Counted from the stretch's first letter, positions 33,923 to 43,962 are shown. The stretch: DNA of 64,000 nucleotides from Polaribacter sp. BM10 (GCF_002005425.1 NZ_CP019704.1:1322001-1386000), one strand, 5' to 3'. Program-made: numbers and translations. Notes: a model not told the origin generated them from the sequence alone.

Positions 33923-35830
33923 ATGAGTAAAATAATTGGAATCGATTTAGGAACAACAAACTCTTGTGTTTCTGTAATGGAAGGAAATGAGCCAGTTGTA
34001 ATTCCTAATGCTGAAGGAAAAAGAACTACACCATCTATTGTTGCCTTTGTAGAAGGAGGAGAACGTAAAATTGGTGACCCTGCAAAAAGACAGGCAGTAA
34101 CAAACCCAACAAAAACAGTTTCTTCTATTAAACGTTTTATGGGTAATAAATTTTCTGAATCTTCTAACGAAGTTAAAAGAGTACCTTATAAAGTAGTAAA
34201 AGGAGATAATGATACACCTAGAGTAGATATTGATGGTCGTTTATATACACCTCAAGAAATTTCTGCAATGGTTCTTCAAAAAATGAAAAAAACTGCTGAA
34301 GATTATTTAGGATCTGATGTAACTTCTGCTGTTATTACAGTACCTGCATATTTTAACGATGCACAAAGACAAGCTACTAAAGAAGCAGGTGAAATTGCTG
34401 GTTTAAAAGTAGAAAGAATTATTAACGAGCCTACTGCAGCTGCTTTAGCTTATGGTATGGACAAAGCTAATGATGATAAAAAAATTGTTGTTTTTGATTT
34501 TGGTGGTGGTACACATGATGTTTCTATCTTAGAATTAGGAGACGGAGTTTTTGAAGTTTTAGCTACAGATGGTGATACGCACTTAGGTGGTGATGATGTT
34601 GATGCTAAAATTATCGATTGGTTAGCTGCAGAATTTAAAGCTGATGAAAACATGGATTTAACTACAGATCCTATGGCTTTACAACGTTTAAAAGAAGCTG
34701 CAGAAAAAGCGAAGATTGAATTATCTTCTTCTGCTTCAACAGAAATTAACTTACCTTATATTACTGCAACTGCAAGCGGTCCTAAACACTTAGTTAGAAC
34801 TTTAAGCAGATCTAAATTTGAGCAGTTAATTGATGATTTAATTAAAAGAACTATTGAGCCATGTAAAACTGCATTAAAAAATGCTGATTTATCAACTTCT
34901 GAAATAGATGAAATTATTTTAGTTGGTGGTTCTACTAGAATACCTGCAATACAAGAAGCTGTAGAAAAATTCTTTGGAAAATCACCAAGTAAAGGAGTAA
35001 ATCCAGATGAGGTTGTTTCTTTAGGTGCTGCAATACAAGGTGGAGTTTTATCTGGAGATGTTAAAGATGTATTATTATTAGATGTTACACCTTTATCTTT
35101 AGGTATCGAAACAATGGGGAATGTTTTCACTAAATTGATAGATGCAAACACAACTATTCCTACAAAAAAATCTCAAGTATTTTCTACTGCTGTAGACAAC
35201 CAACCTTCTGTAGAAATTCACGTTTTACAAGGTGAAAGAGCAATGGCAGCAGACAACAATACAATTGGTCGTTTCCATTTAGATGGTTTACCACCAGCAC
35301 AAAGAGGTGTACCTCAAATTGAAGTAACTTTTGATATTGATGCCAATGGTATTATTAAAGTTTCTGCTTTAGATAAAGGTACAAACAAATCTCATGAAAT
35401 TAGAATCGAAGCTTCTTCTGGTTTATCTGAAGAAGAAATCGAAAAAATGAGACAAGATGCTGAAGCTAATGCTGAAGCTGATAAAGCCGCTAAAGAAACT
35501 GCGGAAAAAGTAAATGGAGCTGATTCTATGATCTTTCAAACAGAAAAGCAATTAAAAGAATTTGGTGATAAATTATCTGATGATAAAAAAGGACCAATTG
35601 AAGCTGCTTTAGTAGAATTAAAAGCTGCACACGAATCTAAAGACTTAGCACAAATTGATGCTGCTATGGAAAAAATAAATGAAGCTTGGAAAGTTGCCTC
35701 TGAAGAAATGTATGCTGCTGAACAAGCTGCAGGTGGCGCAGATGCAGGTGCACAACAAGGTCAACCAGAAGCTGGTAATGCAGATCAAGGTGACAATGTA
35801 GAAGATGTAGATTTCGAAGAAGTAAAGTAA
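33923..35830 (+). CDS. dnaK: Chaperone protein DnaK (Hsp70)
   Basis: 635 residues. ATP-dependent chaperone working with DnaJ and GrpE; neither partner gene is adjacent. N-terminal ATPase domain with [39 protein letters not shown] and [11 protein letters not shown]; substrate-binding domain from about 390 with [13 protein letters not shown]; a Gly/Gln/Ala-rich tail ends [11 protein letters not shown], the usual acidic end. GGGTHDVS has histidine where most DnaKs have phenylalanine (GGGTFDVS). Preceded by a sigma-54-like element and an inverted repeat, and followed by a strong terminator at 35932. Confidence 0.98.
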   Translation: MSKIIGIDLGTTNSCVSVMEGNEPVVIPNAEGKRTTPSIVAFVEGGERKIGDPAKRQAVTNPTKTVSSIKRFMGNKFSESSNEVKRVPYKVVKGDNDTPRVDIDGRLYTPQEISAMVLQKMKKTAEDYLGSDVTSAVITVPAYFNDAQRQATKEAGEIAGLKVERIINEPTAAALAYGMDKANDDKKIVVFDFGGGTHDVSILELGDGVFEVLATDGDTHLGGDDVDAKIIDWLAAEFKADENMDLTTDPMALQRLKEAAEKAKIELSSSASTEINLPYITATASGPKHLVRTLSRSKFEQLIDDLIKRTIEPCKTALKNADLSTSEIDEIILVGGSTRIPAIQEAVEKFFGKSPSKGVNPDEVVSLGAAIQGGVLSGDVKDVLLLDVTPLSLGIETMGNVFTKLIDANTTIPTKKSQVFSTAVDNQPSVEIHVLQGERAMAADNNTIGRFHLDGLPPAQRGVPQIEVTFDIDANGIIKVSALDKGTNKSHEIRIEASSGLSEEEIEKMRQDAEANAEADKAAKETAEKVNGADSMIFQTEKQLKEFGDKLSDDKKGPIEAALVELKAAHESKDLAQIDAAMEKINEAWKVASEEMYAAEQAAGGADAGAQQGQPEAGNADQGDNVEDVDFEEVK

Positions 35831-35931
35831 GCAGATAACAAAATTTCATTAGAAATTTTAAGTAAATCGCTTTTGCTAATTTAATTTTAGCACTTATTCA
35901 AAAAAAGAAAATTATATTCTTTAAATATTTT

Positions 35932-35963
35932 AAAACGCAATCATTAATTTGATTGCGTTTTTT
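35932..35963 (+). terminator. Terminator after dnaK
   Basis: Stem AAAACGCAATCA (35932-35943), 6-base loop, complementary arm and T-run. The 32-base core is identical to the terminator at 42453. Confidence 0.88.
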
Positions 35964-36009
35964 CTTTTCACAAACTTTAGATTCTTAAATAATTTAAAAT
36001 AAATAACTA

Positions 36010-36039
36010 CTCATTACAAGAAATAAACGCTTCACTAAA
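36010..36039 (+). promoter_or_regulatory. Possible weak LytTR site upstream of the sensor kinase gene
   Basis: TTCACTAAA at 36031-36039 is the core of the repeats found at 39768/39789. A degenerate copy CTCATTACA (6 of 9 identical) lies exactly 21 bases before, at 36010-36018. About 55 bases upstream of the kinase start, so autoregulation is possible. Confidence 0.3.
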
Positions 36040-36094
36040 AAATTGAAAACTAAAATATTTAAATTAGTAAATTTATAACCAAATATAAATCCTA

Positions 36095-38989
36095 TTGAAA
36101 TTATTAAGAATTTTATATCTATTTCTTATTATTTGTAATGCTATTTCTAGTAACGCACAAGAACCAGTATCTATACATTTAACAGATAAAGATGGTTTAC
36201 CAGACATAGAATTTTATTCTATGAAAGAAGATAAAGAAGGATTTATTTGGTTTGCATCTGATAAAGGATTGCATAGATATGATGGTAAAGTTTTTAAACA
36301 ATTTTCTCATCCAGATAAAAAAGGTAGATCTCTATTTAACTTAAAAATTGGTCCAGAAGGAAGAGTTTGGTGTAATAATATTGCCGGCCAGTTTTTCTAT
36401 GTAGAAAATAATAAACTTGTTTTATTTAATGATTATCAAAAAGAATTAAAAGGTCAACTGGCAGATTATATTTTTTTCAATAAAAAACTTTTAATAAGAC
36501 AAAGAGACAACATTCTCTCTGTAAATATTAAAACAAAAGAAATCAAATCTATTTATAAAAATGCAAATACAACTAGTATTGGAATCACAATGCCTAATCA
36601 ATATCTGTTTTTAAATAGAGATAATAATATTGTTTTACTAGATACTTTACTTAAAAAATCTAGTTTTAAATTAAAAACCAAAGAAAATATTACATTTTTC
36701 TCTCATTTTACAAAAGCAAACAATAAGGTGTTTATTGCTTTTAGAGACAATATATTAAACAGGTCTTTATTGGTTTCTGCAGATATAGACCATAAATCTA
36801 CAACACAAATTAAACTTCCTAAAAAAATTAAAAACTCTAAAATTAGTAGGATTACAAATATCAATAATCAATTATACTTAGCAACAAATAAAGGAGTTTT
36901 TATCACGGAATCTCATCAAGGTAAATTAATTATTACAACTCATTTTTTAAAAGATAAAATGATAACAGATATTATTGAAGATAAAAATAATATCATTTGG
37001 GTTGCTACATTAAAAAACGGTGTTTTTGTAATACCTAATAAAAACTTAAAACAGTTTAATACTTTTAAAAACGTACAAATAATAGAGCAAAAAAATGATT
37101 CGATTTGTTATTTAGCTAAAAGAAATGGCGAATTATTAGAGTTAAATATTAAAACTAATAAACTACATAAAAATTTAATTATAGATGAAACACCCATACG
37201 AGCTTTAGATTATAATAAAAGCAACAATACACTTTTATACTTTTCCGATTATCAAAACTTGGTGTATTCTAATAATTATAGCAAGAAAAAAGAGGTAACT
37301 AAATTTGGATCTATAAAATCTGTTGCTTTTGTTAATGACACTACGTTTCTTATAAGTTCTTCATCAGGTACAAAAATTGTGAATCCTAAAAATAATTATA
37401 CAATAAGTAATATTAGATCACACGAGTCTATTTATTCTGCAATAAATAAAAAAATATTTTTGGCAGATGTAGAAGGTTTAAAAGTGTATGATGAAAATTA
37501 TTTAAAAGAACCAAATATTACCTACAAAAACAAACCTATTTATGGTTTTAATATTGTAGAAACAAACAATGGTTTAATATGGGTTGCTACTTACGATAAC
37601 GGTATTTTAGGTATCAAAAACAATAAAGTTATTTATCATTTAAATGAAATTAATGGTCTGGCTTCTAATGACATTAATTGTATCACTGCAGATAATGAAA
37701 GTTTATGGATTTCTACAGATAAAGGTTTGCAATACTATAACAGTAACTTAAACGAAGTAAAAGTACTAACTAAGCAAGACGGTATAAATTCTTACAAAAT
37801 TAAAGATTTAGAAATTTTAGGAGATTTTTTAATTTACACCAATAATCTTGGTGTTTATGGCTTTAATAAAACTAAAATTTTTAAACAAAAAGAACCACCT
37901 TCTATATATCTTACAAAGATTTCTATTCAAGAAAAACCAGTAGAAATTAAAAATAAATATGTTTTAGACCACAATAAAAGCAATGTTGATATTAGTTTTA
38001 ACACCAAAGAATTTCAATCTGTAAAACACATTATTTACGAATACAAATTTGCAAAAGATAAAGATTGGACGATTTTAAGAGAAGAAGTAGATTTTGTTAA
38101 ATTCATAAATTTGGCACCTGGTAATTATATCTTTCAATTACGTGCAAAAAACAAATTCAGTAAAAATTATTCGAAAACAATAGAACTAAATTTTGAAGTA
38201 CTTGCCCCAATTTATCAAAGATGGTGGTTTATTTTAATAGGTTTCCTTTTAATTGTATTGCTAACGATTACTTATGTAAACACAAAAACAAAAAGGCTAA
38301 AAAGATTACAAGCAAAAGAATTAGAAAAAGAGAGAATTAGTAAAGCTTTGGTTTTTTCTCAATTAGAAAACCTTAGATCTCAAATGAATCCTCATTTTAT
38401 ATTCAACGCTTTAAATTCCATTCAGGATTACATCATTTTAAACGAAAAAAAATTAGCGAGACAGTATTTAGTTAAATTTTCTAGATTAATTAGAACCTAT
38501 TTAGAACATAGTCAAGAAACAAATATCACTTTAGAAGAAGAAATAAAAGCTTTAAAACTCTATTTAGAATTAGAAAAAGATAGATTTAATAACGAACTTA
38601 TTTTCACCATTTTTATAGATGATGAAATAAACACTAAAACAATATTTGTACCGTCTTTATTTATACAACCTTACGTAGAAAATGCCATAAAACATGGTTT
38701 ATTACATAAAAAAGGTAGCAAAATTTTAAATTTAAATTTTTCACTAAATTCAACCAACAAAAAAATTATTTGTGTTGTTGATGATAACGGAATTGGCAGA
38801 AATGCTTCTGAGATTATAAAGAACAGAACTAAATTTCCTAAATCTTTTGCAACAAGAGCAAATCAAAAAAGAATAGATCTAATAAACTCTACAACAACAG
38901 AAAAAATAGAAATAGAAATTATAGATAAAGTAGCCGATGATAACAAACCAACGGGAACTAAAATAATTCTTACAATACCAATACAATAA
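36095..38989 (+). CDS. LytS/YpdA-type sensor histidine kinase with a two-component-regulator beta-propeller
   Basis: 964 residues. TTG at 36095 is the start: an in-frame stop lies 9 bases upstream, and the protein opens with a good signal peptide MKLLRILYLFLIICNAISSNAQ. Residues about 25-600 are a seven-bladed-propeller-like sensor of repeated Reg_prop units (FIWFASDKGLHRYDG, IIWVATLKNGVFV, LWISTDKGLQYY), then a Y_Y_Y domain (about 610-700), one membrane helix (about 708-727) and a His_kinase/HATPase_c module with the phosphoacceptor HFIFNALNSIQD. It is followed after 4 bases by its LytTR response regulator. The periplasmic sensor resembles those that detect glycans or surface signals; ligand unknown. 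Confidence 0.93.
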   Translation: MKLLRILYLFLIICNAISSNAQEPVSIHLTDKDGLPDIEFYSMKEDKEGFIWFASDKGLHRYDGKVFKQFSHPDKKGRSLFNLKIGPEGRVWCNNIAGQFFYVENNKLVLFNDYQKELKGQLADYIFFNKKLLIRQRDNILSVNIKTKEIKSIYKNANTTSIGITMPNQYLFLNRDNNIVLLDTLLKKSSFKLKTKENITFFSHFTKANNKVFIAFRDNILNRSLLVSADIDHKSTTQIKLPKKIKNSKISRITNINNQLYLATNKGVFITESHQGKLIITTHFLKDKMITDIIEDKNNIIWVATLKNGVFVIPNKNLKQFNTFKNVQIIEQKNDSICYLAKRNGELLELNIKTNKLHKNLIIDETPIRALDYNKSNNTLLYFSDYQNLVYSNNYSKKKEVTKFGSIKSVAFVNDTTFLISSSSGTKIVNPKNNYTISNIRSHESIYSAINKKIFLADVEGLKVYDENYLKEPNITYKNKPIYGFNIVETNNGLIWVATYDNGILGIKNNKVIYHLNEINGLASNDINCITADNESLWISTDKGLQYYNSNLNEVKVLTKQDGINSYKIKDLEILGDFLIYTNNLGVYGFNKTKIFKQKEPPSIYLTKISIQEKPVEIKNKYVLDHNKSNVDISFNTKEFQSVKHIIYEYKFAKDKDWTILREEVDFVKFINLAPGNYIFQLRAKNKFSKNYSKTIELNFEVLAPIYQRWWFILIGFLLIVLLTITYVNTKTKRLKRLQAKELEKERISKALVFSQLENLRSQMNPHFIFNALNSIQDYIILNEKKLARQYLVKFSRLIRTYLEHSQETNITLEEEIKALKLYLELEKDRFNNELIFTIFIDDEINTKTIFVPSLFIQPYVENAIKHGLLHKKGSKILNLNFSLNSTNKKIICVVDDNGIGRNASEIIKNRTKFPKSFATRANQKRIDLINSTTTEKIEIEIIDKVADDNKPTGTKIILTIPIQ

Positions 38990-38993
38990 TTTT

Positions 38994-39746
38994 ATGAAAG
39001 TTTTAATAATAGATGATGAAAGTCATGCTAGAAATGTTTTAGCTACATTACTAGAAGAAGAATGCAATGGTGTAGAAAATATTTATCAGGCTACTAATTT
39101 AAGCGAAGGTGTATCTATCATAAAATCAAAAAAACCTCAACTAATTTTATTAGATATAGAAATGCCACAACAATCTGGTTTAGAAATTTTAGATTATTTT
39201 AAAGGTGAACCTATAGATTTTAAGATAGTATTTACAACTGCCTACAATCAATATGCAATTGAGGCTTTTAAAACTTCTGCAGTAGATTATTTACTTAAAC
39301 CCATAGATTCTGATGAGCTAAAATCTGCTGTAAATAAAGTAAAAGTAATATCAGAAAACTTATCGGTAAAAGATAAAATATTAACTTTAGAAAAATCTTT
39401 TCAGCAATTAGCACTTAATAAAATTGCGTTAGACTTACCTCGTGGTATTAAGTTTATATCGCATGACAAAATTTTATTTTTTGAAGCAGATGGTGTATAC
39501 ACTAAAGTACACTTGGTAAATGGATCATCAGAAACTATTTGTAAAACTTTAAAGCATTTTACAGATCAATTAGCAGACAAACCTCTTTTTTACAAACCAC
39601 ACCGTTCTTATTTAATTAATTTAAAATTTATGGACGAACTTATTAAAAAAGACGGAATACACATTGTTATGCAAAATAAAAGAACCATACCAATTGCTAG
39701 AGATAGAAAAGATGCATTCTTAAAAATGATTAACAATACATTTTAA
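38994..39746 (+). CDS. LytTR-type DNA-binding response regulator
   Basis: 250 residues. Receiver domain (about 1-120) with DDE at 7-9, the phosphoacceptor aspartate in LILLDIEMPQQSG and the lysine in LLKPIDS; LytTR DNA-binding domain (about 145-250) including FFEADGVYTKV and HRSYLINLKFM. Cognate to the kinase immediately upstream (4-base gap). LytTR proteins bind direct repeats of about nine bases spaced 12 apart; such a pair lies right after this gene, before the T9SS gene at 39861. Confidence 0.95.
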   Translation: MKVLIIDDESHARNVLATLLEEECNGVENIYQATNLSEGVSIIKSKKPQLILLDIEMPQQSGLEILDYFKGEPIDFKIVFTTAYNQYAIEAFKTSAVDYLLKPIDSDELKSAVNKVKVISENLSVKDKILTLEKSFQQLALNKIALDLPRGIKFISHDKILFFEADGVYTKVHLVNGSSETICKTLKHFTDQLADKPLFYKPHRSYLINLKFMDELIKKDGIHIVMQNKRTIPIARDRKDAFLKMINNTF

Positions 39747-39767
39747 ACACTTTAATTTAAAATTACA

Positions 39768-39799
39768 GTTCACTAAATTTTTTAAACGGTTCACTAAAT
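39768..39799 (+). promoter_or_regulatory. 21-bp-spaced direct repeat, likely LytTR regulator binding site
   Basis: GTTCACTAAAT occurs at 39768-39778 and again at 39789-39799, exactly 21 bases apart, both preceded by AC or ACG. With their flanks (ACAGTTCAC and ACGGTTCAC) they are close to the LytTR consensus of two nine-base half-sites separated by 12 bases. About 60-90 bases upstream of the T9SS gene and just downstream of the LytTR gene. Confidence 0.6.
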
Positions 39800-39860
39800 A
39801 ATTTACTCTAACAACTAGTACTTTTTTCATTTTTACATCAACAAATTAAAAAAAGAAAAA

Positions 39861-42425
39861 ATGAAATTAAAATTACTATTATTAGTGTTATTTGTAACGG
39901 TAACAACTTTTGGACAAAACTGGTCTCAAGTTGGTACAACACAATTTACCAACTTTGCTTCTGACGCCGTCATAGCAACAGACCCATCAACCGGTGAACC
40001 ATATGTTGCTATTGTAGAACCTCTAAGTTCTAGCAAAATTTCTGTTAAAAAGTTTGATGGTACAAACTGGGTTTCTCAAGGAACTTTAGTTGGCGAAAAT
40101 GCAATAAATATCGCTTTAGCCATTAATCCAATTAACAATCAACCTGTTGTTGCATATAGAGATACAACAGATTCTACTTTATACGCCTATACGTATGATG
40201 GAACAGCATGGTCTTTAATAATGAATTATAATGTTACGCTTAAAAACCATAAAGTTCAAATTCAAATTAACTCAGCAGGTGACATGCGATTTTCTGGACA
40301 TGAAAGCAATGATAGGTTGGTTGTAGTTGAAAAGAAAATGTCGGGTCCAATTACTAAATATACTACTCCGAAATATTATGGTACCGAAAATAAATTTGAT
40401 TTTAATGCTTTTAACAAATACTACATTGCAAATAGAGTCTATCAAACTAGAAGTGAATGGGAAATTCATAAAATATCAGTAGATAGATATGGTATAACAG
40501 ATTTTACGATAAGACCACGTTCTTACGGTGGAGGAACAGAAATCACTTTAAAAAATATTTCTGGAATTTCTGATAATGATTTTGTTGCCGCCTTTGATGT
40601 ATCTGCAAGATATAACAGCACTACAGGTATAACAGAACCTGCTAATGAGGTTGTAATTTACAATAATACAACAGAGGTAAAAAGAATTGGTGCAGTAAAT
40701 GAAATTGTTCAATTCAGAAAAAACTTTGTAAATAATCAATTATATGTTATGTATGCAGAAAAAAATTCTGCTGATATTGCTTTTCAGAGTTATAATTCTA
40801 TCACAGATAGCTGGTCTAATTTACCAACAACTAGTATTGATAGTAATAGTAGCCCTAACTTCTTTATAAACATGGCTATCGATAAAATAGATGGTTCTAT
40901 TTATGTAGTATATTTAGATGGTTCTAAAGCTTCCGTTAAGAAATTTACAATAATTAAACCTGCTAATCAATCTATAATATATGTAGATAAAAACTCGCCG
41001 AATGTAAGTGGAAACGGTAGCTCTTGGGCAAATGCAAACCCTAGTTTACAAAGTGCTTTACAAAATATTACCAGTTTAACTGAAGAAATTTGGGTTGCAA
41101 AAGGCACATATTATGCAAGTACAACAGACAGAAGTGAATCTTTTAACATTATATCTAATAATAACTTAAAACTATATGGTGGTTTTGATGGATCTGAAAC
41201 CTCTATTTCTGAAAGAGATATTGCAAGTAATCCAACAATATTATCTGGCGATTTAAATAATGATGATTCTGGTGCATTGGCATTTAACAATACTACAATG
41301 GCAGAAAACACTTACAACATTGTAAAAGTAAGTGCAGAAGATGTATTATTAGATGGTTTTACAATTACAAATGCAAATGCAAATGGTAGTACACAAAATG
41401 AACAAGAAGGAAGCGCTATAACGCTTTTACCAACTGTAAAAAACTTTGTACTTAATAATAGCATTATTTCTAATAACATCAACAAAAGAGCTGGAAGTAT
41501 TAAAAGTATAGATCCTTCGGCTAACGTATCAATATTATTTTCAAATTCAATTTTTAAAAATAATTTAGCAGCATTTGCAAATGCATTGTATAGCAGAACT
41601 CTTTCTGGAAAAATATTAAATTTTACCAGTGTAAATATGTTATATGATAGCAATATAATAGATAATGTAAACGGCTCTGGTGTATTTTGGTTTAGAAATG
41701 ATCATGGTGCATGTACAGTAAATGCAAAATTTATAAATGATACTTTTGTGAATAATACAGGTAATAGAGTGCCTTCTGCCGGTAATGACTTACCTGTTAT
41801 AACCGTTGGGCAAACCAAAGGAGTTATAAAAACAGATATTTCTAACAGTATTTTTTGGAACAATACAGATGGTAATGGCAATATTGTACCTGCTTTGGGT
41901 AGAAACGGAAATGATGCATACCCAGATATTACAAATATGTTAGTAAGTAATAGTTTAGATTCAGATGGTTTTTCTAAAGTTACATATAAACAAAACATTA
42001 TAACTTCAGACCCGTTATTTACTAGTGCAACAGATTTTAGTTTACAAGCAAATTCTCCTGCCATAAACATGGGTGATAATTCTAAAGTACCTGCAGATAT
42101 TAATGCAGATATACTTGGCAATACAAGAATATTTGATACCACTGTAGATTTAGGAGCTTATGAGTTTGGCGCATCTGCAGTAGCAGGTTTAAGCGATATT
42201 AATAAAATAGCGTTTTCTGTATATCCTAATCCAACAGTAAATGTTTTAAACATCAAGTTAAATAAAGATATCAAATTAGCAGAAATCTACAACTTACAAG
42301 GGCAAAAAGTACTTTTTAGCAAACTAAAAACAATAAATACTAGCAAACTTAGTACCGGAATTTACCTTTTAAAAATAACAACAACAGATAATAATATTGG
42401 TTTAAAGAGATTTGTAAAAGAATAA
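39861..42425 (+). CDS. T9SS type A sorting-domain protein with right-handed beta-helix region
   Basis: 854 residues. Signal peptide MKLKLLLLVLFVTVTTFG, then an N-terminal beta-propeller-like region (about 20-370) with repeated YxDGTxW-type strands; from about 373 (IYVDKNSPNVSGNGSSW) to about 760 a parallel beta-helix, choice-of-anchor Q-like, with the ending NSPAINMGDNSKVPADI and DLGAYEFG; the last ~75 residues (FSVYPNPTVNVLNIKL, TGIYLLKI) are a type A T9SS sorting signal. So it should be secreted and attached to the surface; adhesin or glycan-binding is plausible but unproven. Preceded by a likely LytTR site. Confidence 0.85.
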   Translation: MKLKLLLLVLFVTVTTFGQNWSQVGTTQFTNFASDAVIATDPSTGEPYVAIVEPLSSSKISVKKFDGTNWVSQGTLVGENAINIALAINPINNQPVVAYRDTTDSTLYAYTYDGTAWSLIMNYNVTLKNHKVQIQINSAGDMRFSGHESNDRLVVVEKKMSGPITKYTTPKYYGTENKFDFNAFNKYYIANRVYQTRSEWEIHKISVDRYGITDFTIRPRSYGGGTEITLKNISGISDNDFVAAFDVSARYNSTTGITEPANEVVIYNNTTEVKRIGAVNEIVQFRKNFVNNQLYVMYAEKNSADIAFQSYNSITDSWSNLPTTSIDSNSSPNFFINMAIDKIDGSIYVVYLDGSKASVKKFTIIKPANQSIIYVDKNSPNVSGNGSSWANANPSLQSALQNITSLTEEIWVAKGTYYASTTDRSESFNIISNNNLKLYGGFDGSETSISERDIASNPTILSGDLNNDDSGALAFNNTTMAENTYNIVKVSAEDVLLDGFTITNANANGSTQNEQEGSAITLLPTVKNFVLNNSIISNNINKRAGSIKSIDPSANVSILFSNSIFKNNLAAFANALYSRTLSGKILNFTSVNMLYDSNIIDNVNGSGVFWFRNDHGACTVNAKFINDTFVNNTGNRVPSAGNDLPVITVGQTKGVIKTDISNSIFWNNTDGNGNIVPALGRNGNDAYPDITNMLVSNSLDSDGFSKVTYKQNIITSDPLFTSATDFSLQANSPAINMGDNSKVPADINADILGNTRIFDTTVDLGAYEFGASAVAGLSDINKIAFSVYPNPTVNVLNIKLNKDIKLAEIYNLQGQKVLFSKLKTINTSKLSTGIYLLKITTTDNNIGLKRFVKE

Positions 42426-42452
42426 AATCCCCAAAAAAAAGAAAAAGATACT

Positions 42453-42485
42453 AAAACGCAATCATTAATTTGATTGCGTTTTTTT
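42453..42485 (+). terminator. Terminator after the T9SS gene
   Basis: Stem AAAACGCAATCA, loop TTAATT, complementary arm TGATTGCGTTTT and more Ts. Same sequence as the terminator after dnaK, 6.5 kb away. The -33 part of the next promoter lies within its right arm. Confidence 0.9.
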
Positions 42486-42502
42486 GTAATGTGATATATT
42501 TG
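42470..42502 (+). promoter_or_regulatory. Predicted promoter of the phosphoesterase gene
   Basis: TTG at 42470-42472 (inside the terminator stem), a 22-base spacer and TATATTTG at 42495-42502; ATG at 42518. Confidence 0.6.
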
Positions 42503-42517
42503 TAAAAACATATTCTA

Positions 42518-43405
42518 ATGAAAAAAATAGTTTTCTTTTTAATTTCAATAATCAGTATTGTTTCTTGTAAAAAAGAAGAAAATACTAACTTTAAAATTGG
42601 TATAATTTCAGACTGCCAATATTGCCATTGCGACGTAAAATGGGATCGCTATTACAAAAAATCACCTACAAGATTAAAAGAAGCAGTACAAACTTTAAAT
42701 AAAGACACTTTAAGTTACACAATTCATTTAGGAGATTTTATAGACAAAGATTTTAAGAGTTTAGATAGTGTTTTACCAACTTGGCATAAATTAAAATCAG
42801 AAACATATCATGTTTTAGGAAATCATGACTTTGAAGTAAAAGATTCTTTGAAAAAAGAAGTAATTAAAAAATTAAATTTAAAAAACAGATATTACAGTAT
42901 CGTAAAAAACGGTTGGCGTTTTATTGTTTTAGATGGTAATGATTTAAGTTTTTTTGGGGCTCTTTCTAAGGATAAAAAAAGACAAACTGACTCAATTTTT
43001 AATTTACTAAAGGATAAAAACCTGCCTTTTGTACAAAAATGGAATGGTGCATTAAGCTTGAAACAATTAAGTTGGATTAAGAATGAATTAGATATTGCAA
43101 CAGAAAATAATGAGAAAGTTGGTTTTTACTGTCACTTTCCTATCTATCCAATCGATCAACATAATATCTGGAACAGAGAACAATTCTTAGCACTAATTAA
43201 GCCTTATACCAATGTTAAATTTTTCTTTAACGGACATAATCATGCCGGAGCATATGAATTAAAAGACAACGTGCATTATTTAACCTTTAAAGGTATGGTA
43301 GATACAGAAAACGAATCTGCCTTTGCAAATGTAGAATTTAAAAAAGATACGATTATTGTAAACGGTTTTTACAGAGAACCTTCTAGAAAACTAGTAATTA
43401 AATAA
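42518..43405 (+). CDS. Metallophosphoesterase lipoprotein, ADPRM-like
   Basis: 295 residues. MKKIVFFLISIISIVSC is a lipoprotein signal with the cysteine at 17. The calcineurin-like phosphoesterase motifs are in order: GIISDCQYC (DxQ in place of DxH), HLGDFID, LGNHDFE, CHFPIYP and FNGHNHAG. The DxQ start and the spacing LKEAVQTLN... HLGDFID closely resemble manganese-dependent ADP-ribose/CDP-alcohol diphosphatases (ADPRM). An exported lipoprotein form would act on nucleotides or phospholipid head-group derivatives outside the inner membrane (inference). The next gene begins 6 bases after its stop. Confidence 0.88.
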   Translation: MKKIVFFLISIISIVSCKKEENTNFKIGIISDCQYCHCDVKWDRYYKKSPTRLKEAVQTLNKDTLSYTIHLGDFIDKDFKSLDSVLPTWHKLKSETYHVLGNHDFEVKDSLKKEVIKKLNLKNRYYSIVKNGWRFIVLDGNDLSFFGALSKDKKRQTDSIFNLLKDKNLPFVQKWNGALSLKQLSWIKNELDIATENNEKVGFYCHFPIYPIDQHNIWNREQFLALIKPYTNVKFFFNGHNHAGAYELKDNVHYLTFKGMVDTENESAFANVEFKKDTIIVNGFYREPSRKLVIK

Positions 43406-43411
43406 TTACGA

Positions 43412-43936
43412 TTGAAAAACTACAACAAAACAAATTTTTTTAAACATACTTTTTGTGAATTTACACAAATTGATAATTTTGATTTTCCAGAAAGTACAAT
43501 CTATGTAAGCAAATCTAATAGTATGTATTTCTATACAAGTGAAGGAGTTTACAGAAAATCAAACCATTGGGGAAGAGTTGCCAATTGCAGATGGAAATTA
43601 ATTGCATATAAAAATTATAAAAATCAGAATACAGTAACTGCTTTTGCAAAATGGAGCAGCTTCTACCCTATTAATTCATTAGAAAAAAACTTTTATATTG
43701 AAGCTGATTTTGATGAAAAAACAGCTAAAATCAACCCTAAAAAAGAAAACACAACCAATTATTTATTTTCTTTTTCTGAAGCTCAAAAAAGAATCAAACA
43801 AATAACTCATTTATTTAAAGATGATAAATGGGCTAAATATTTTGAAGATGATGTCGAAATTATTAGAAAGAACATTATTTCAGAGTTTATAAATTCTGAT
43901 AAAACATTGCAAGAAATAAAAATAAGATTCAAATAA
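43412..43936 (+). CDS. Uncharacterised protein behind the phosphoesterase
   Basis: 174 residues with a TTG start at 43412 in the same frame as the previous stop; the first ATG would remove a third of the conserved-looking front, so TTG is preferred. Sequence includes STIYVSKSNSMYFY, WGRVANCRWKL and a basic C-terminus. No signal peptide or membrane segment. I do not recognise the family. Its 6-base distance from the phosphoesterase suggests one transcript; the ADPRM-like gene may be its partner. Confidence 0.7.
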   Translation: MKNYNKTNFFKHTFCEFTQIDNFDFPESTIYVSKSNSMYFYTSEGVYRKSNHWGRVANCRWKLIAYKNYKNQNTVTAFAKWSSFYPINSLEKNFYIEADFDEKTAKINPKKENTTNYLFSFSEAQKRIKQITHLFKDDKWAKYFEDDVEIIRKNIISEFINSDKTLQEIKIRFK

Positions 43937-43954
43937 GAAATCATCTGTTTTCTG

Positions 43955-43962
43955 TAAATTTG
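43955..43962 (+). promoter_or_regulatory. Predicted -7 box of the NADH dehydrogenase gene
   Basis: TAAATTTG, exact TAnnTTTG, 38 bases before the ATG at 44001. No -33 TTG at a good distance. Confidence 0.4.
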
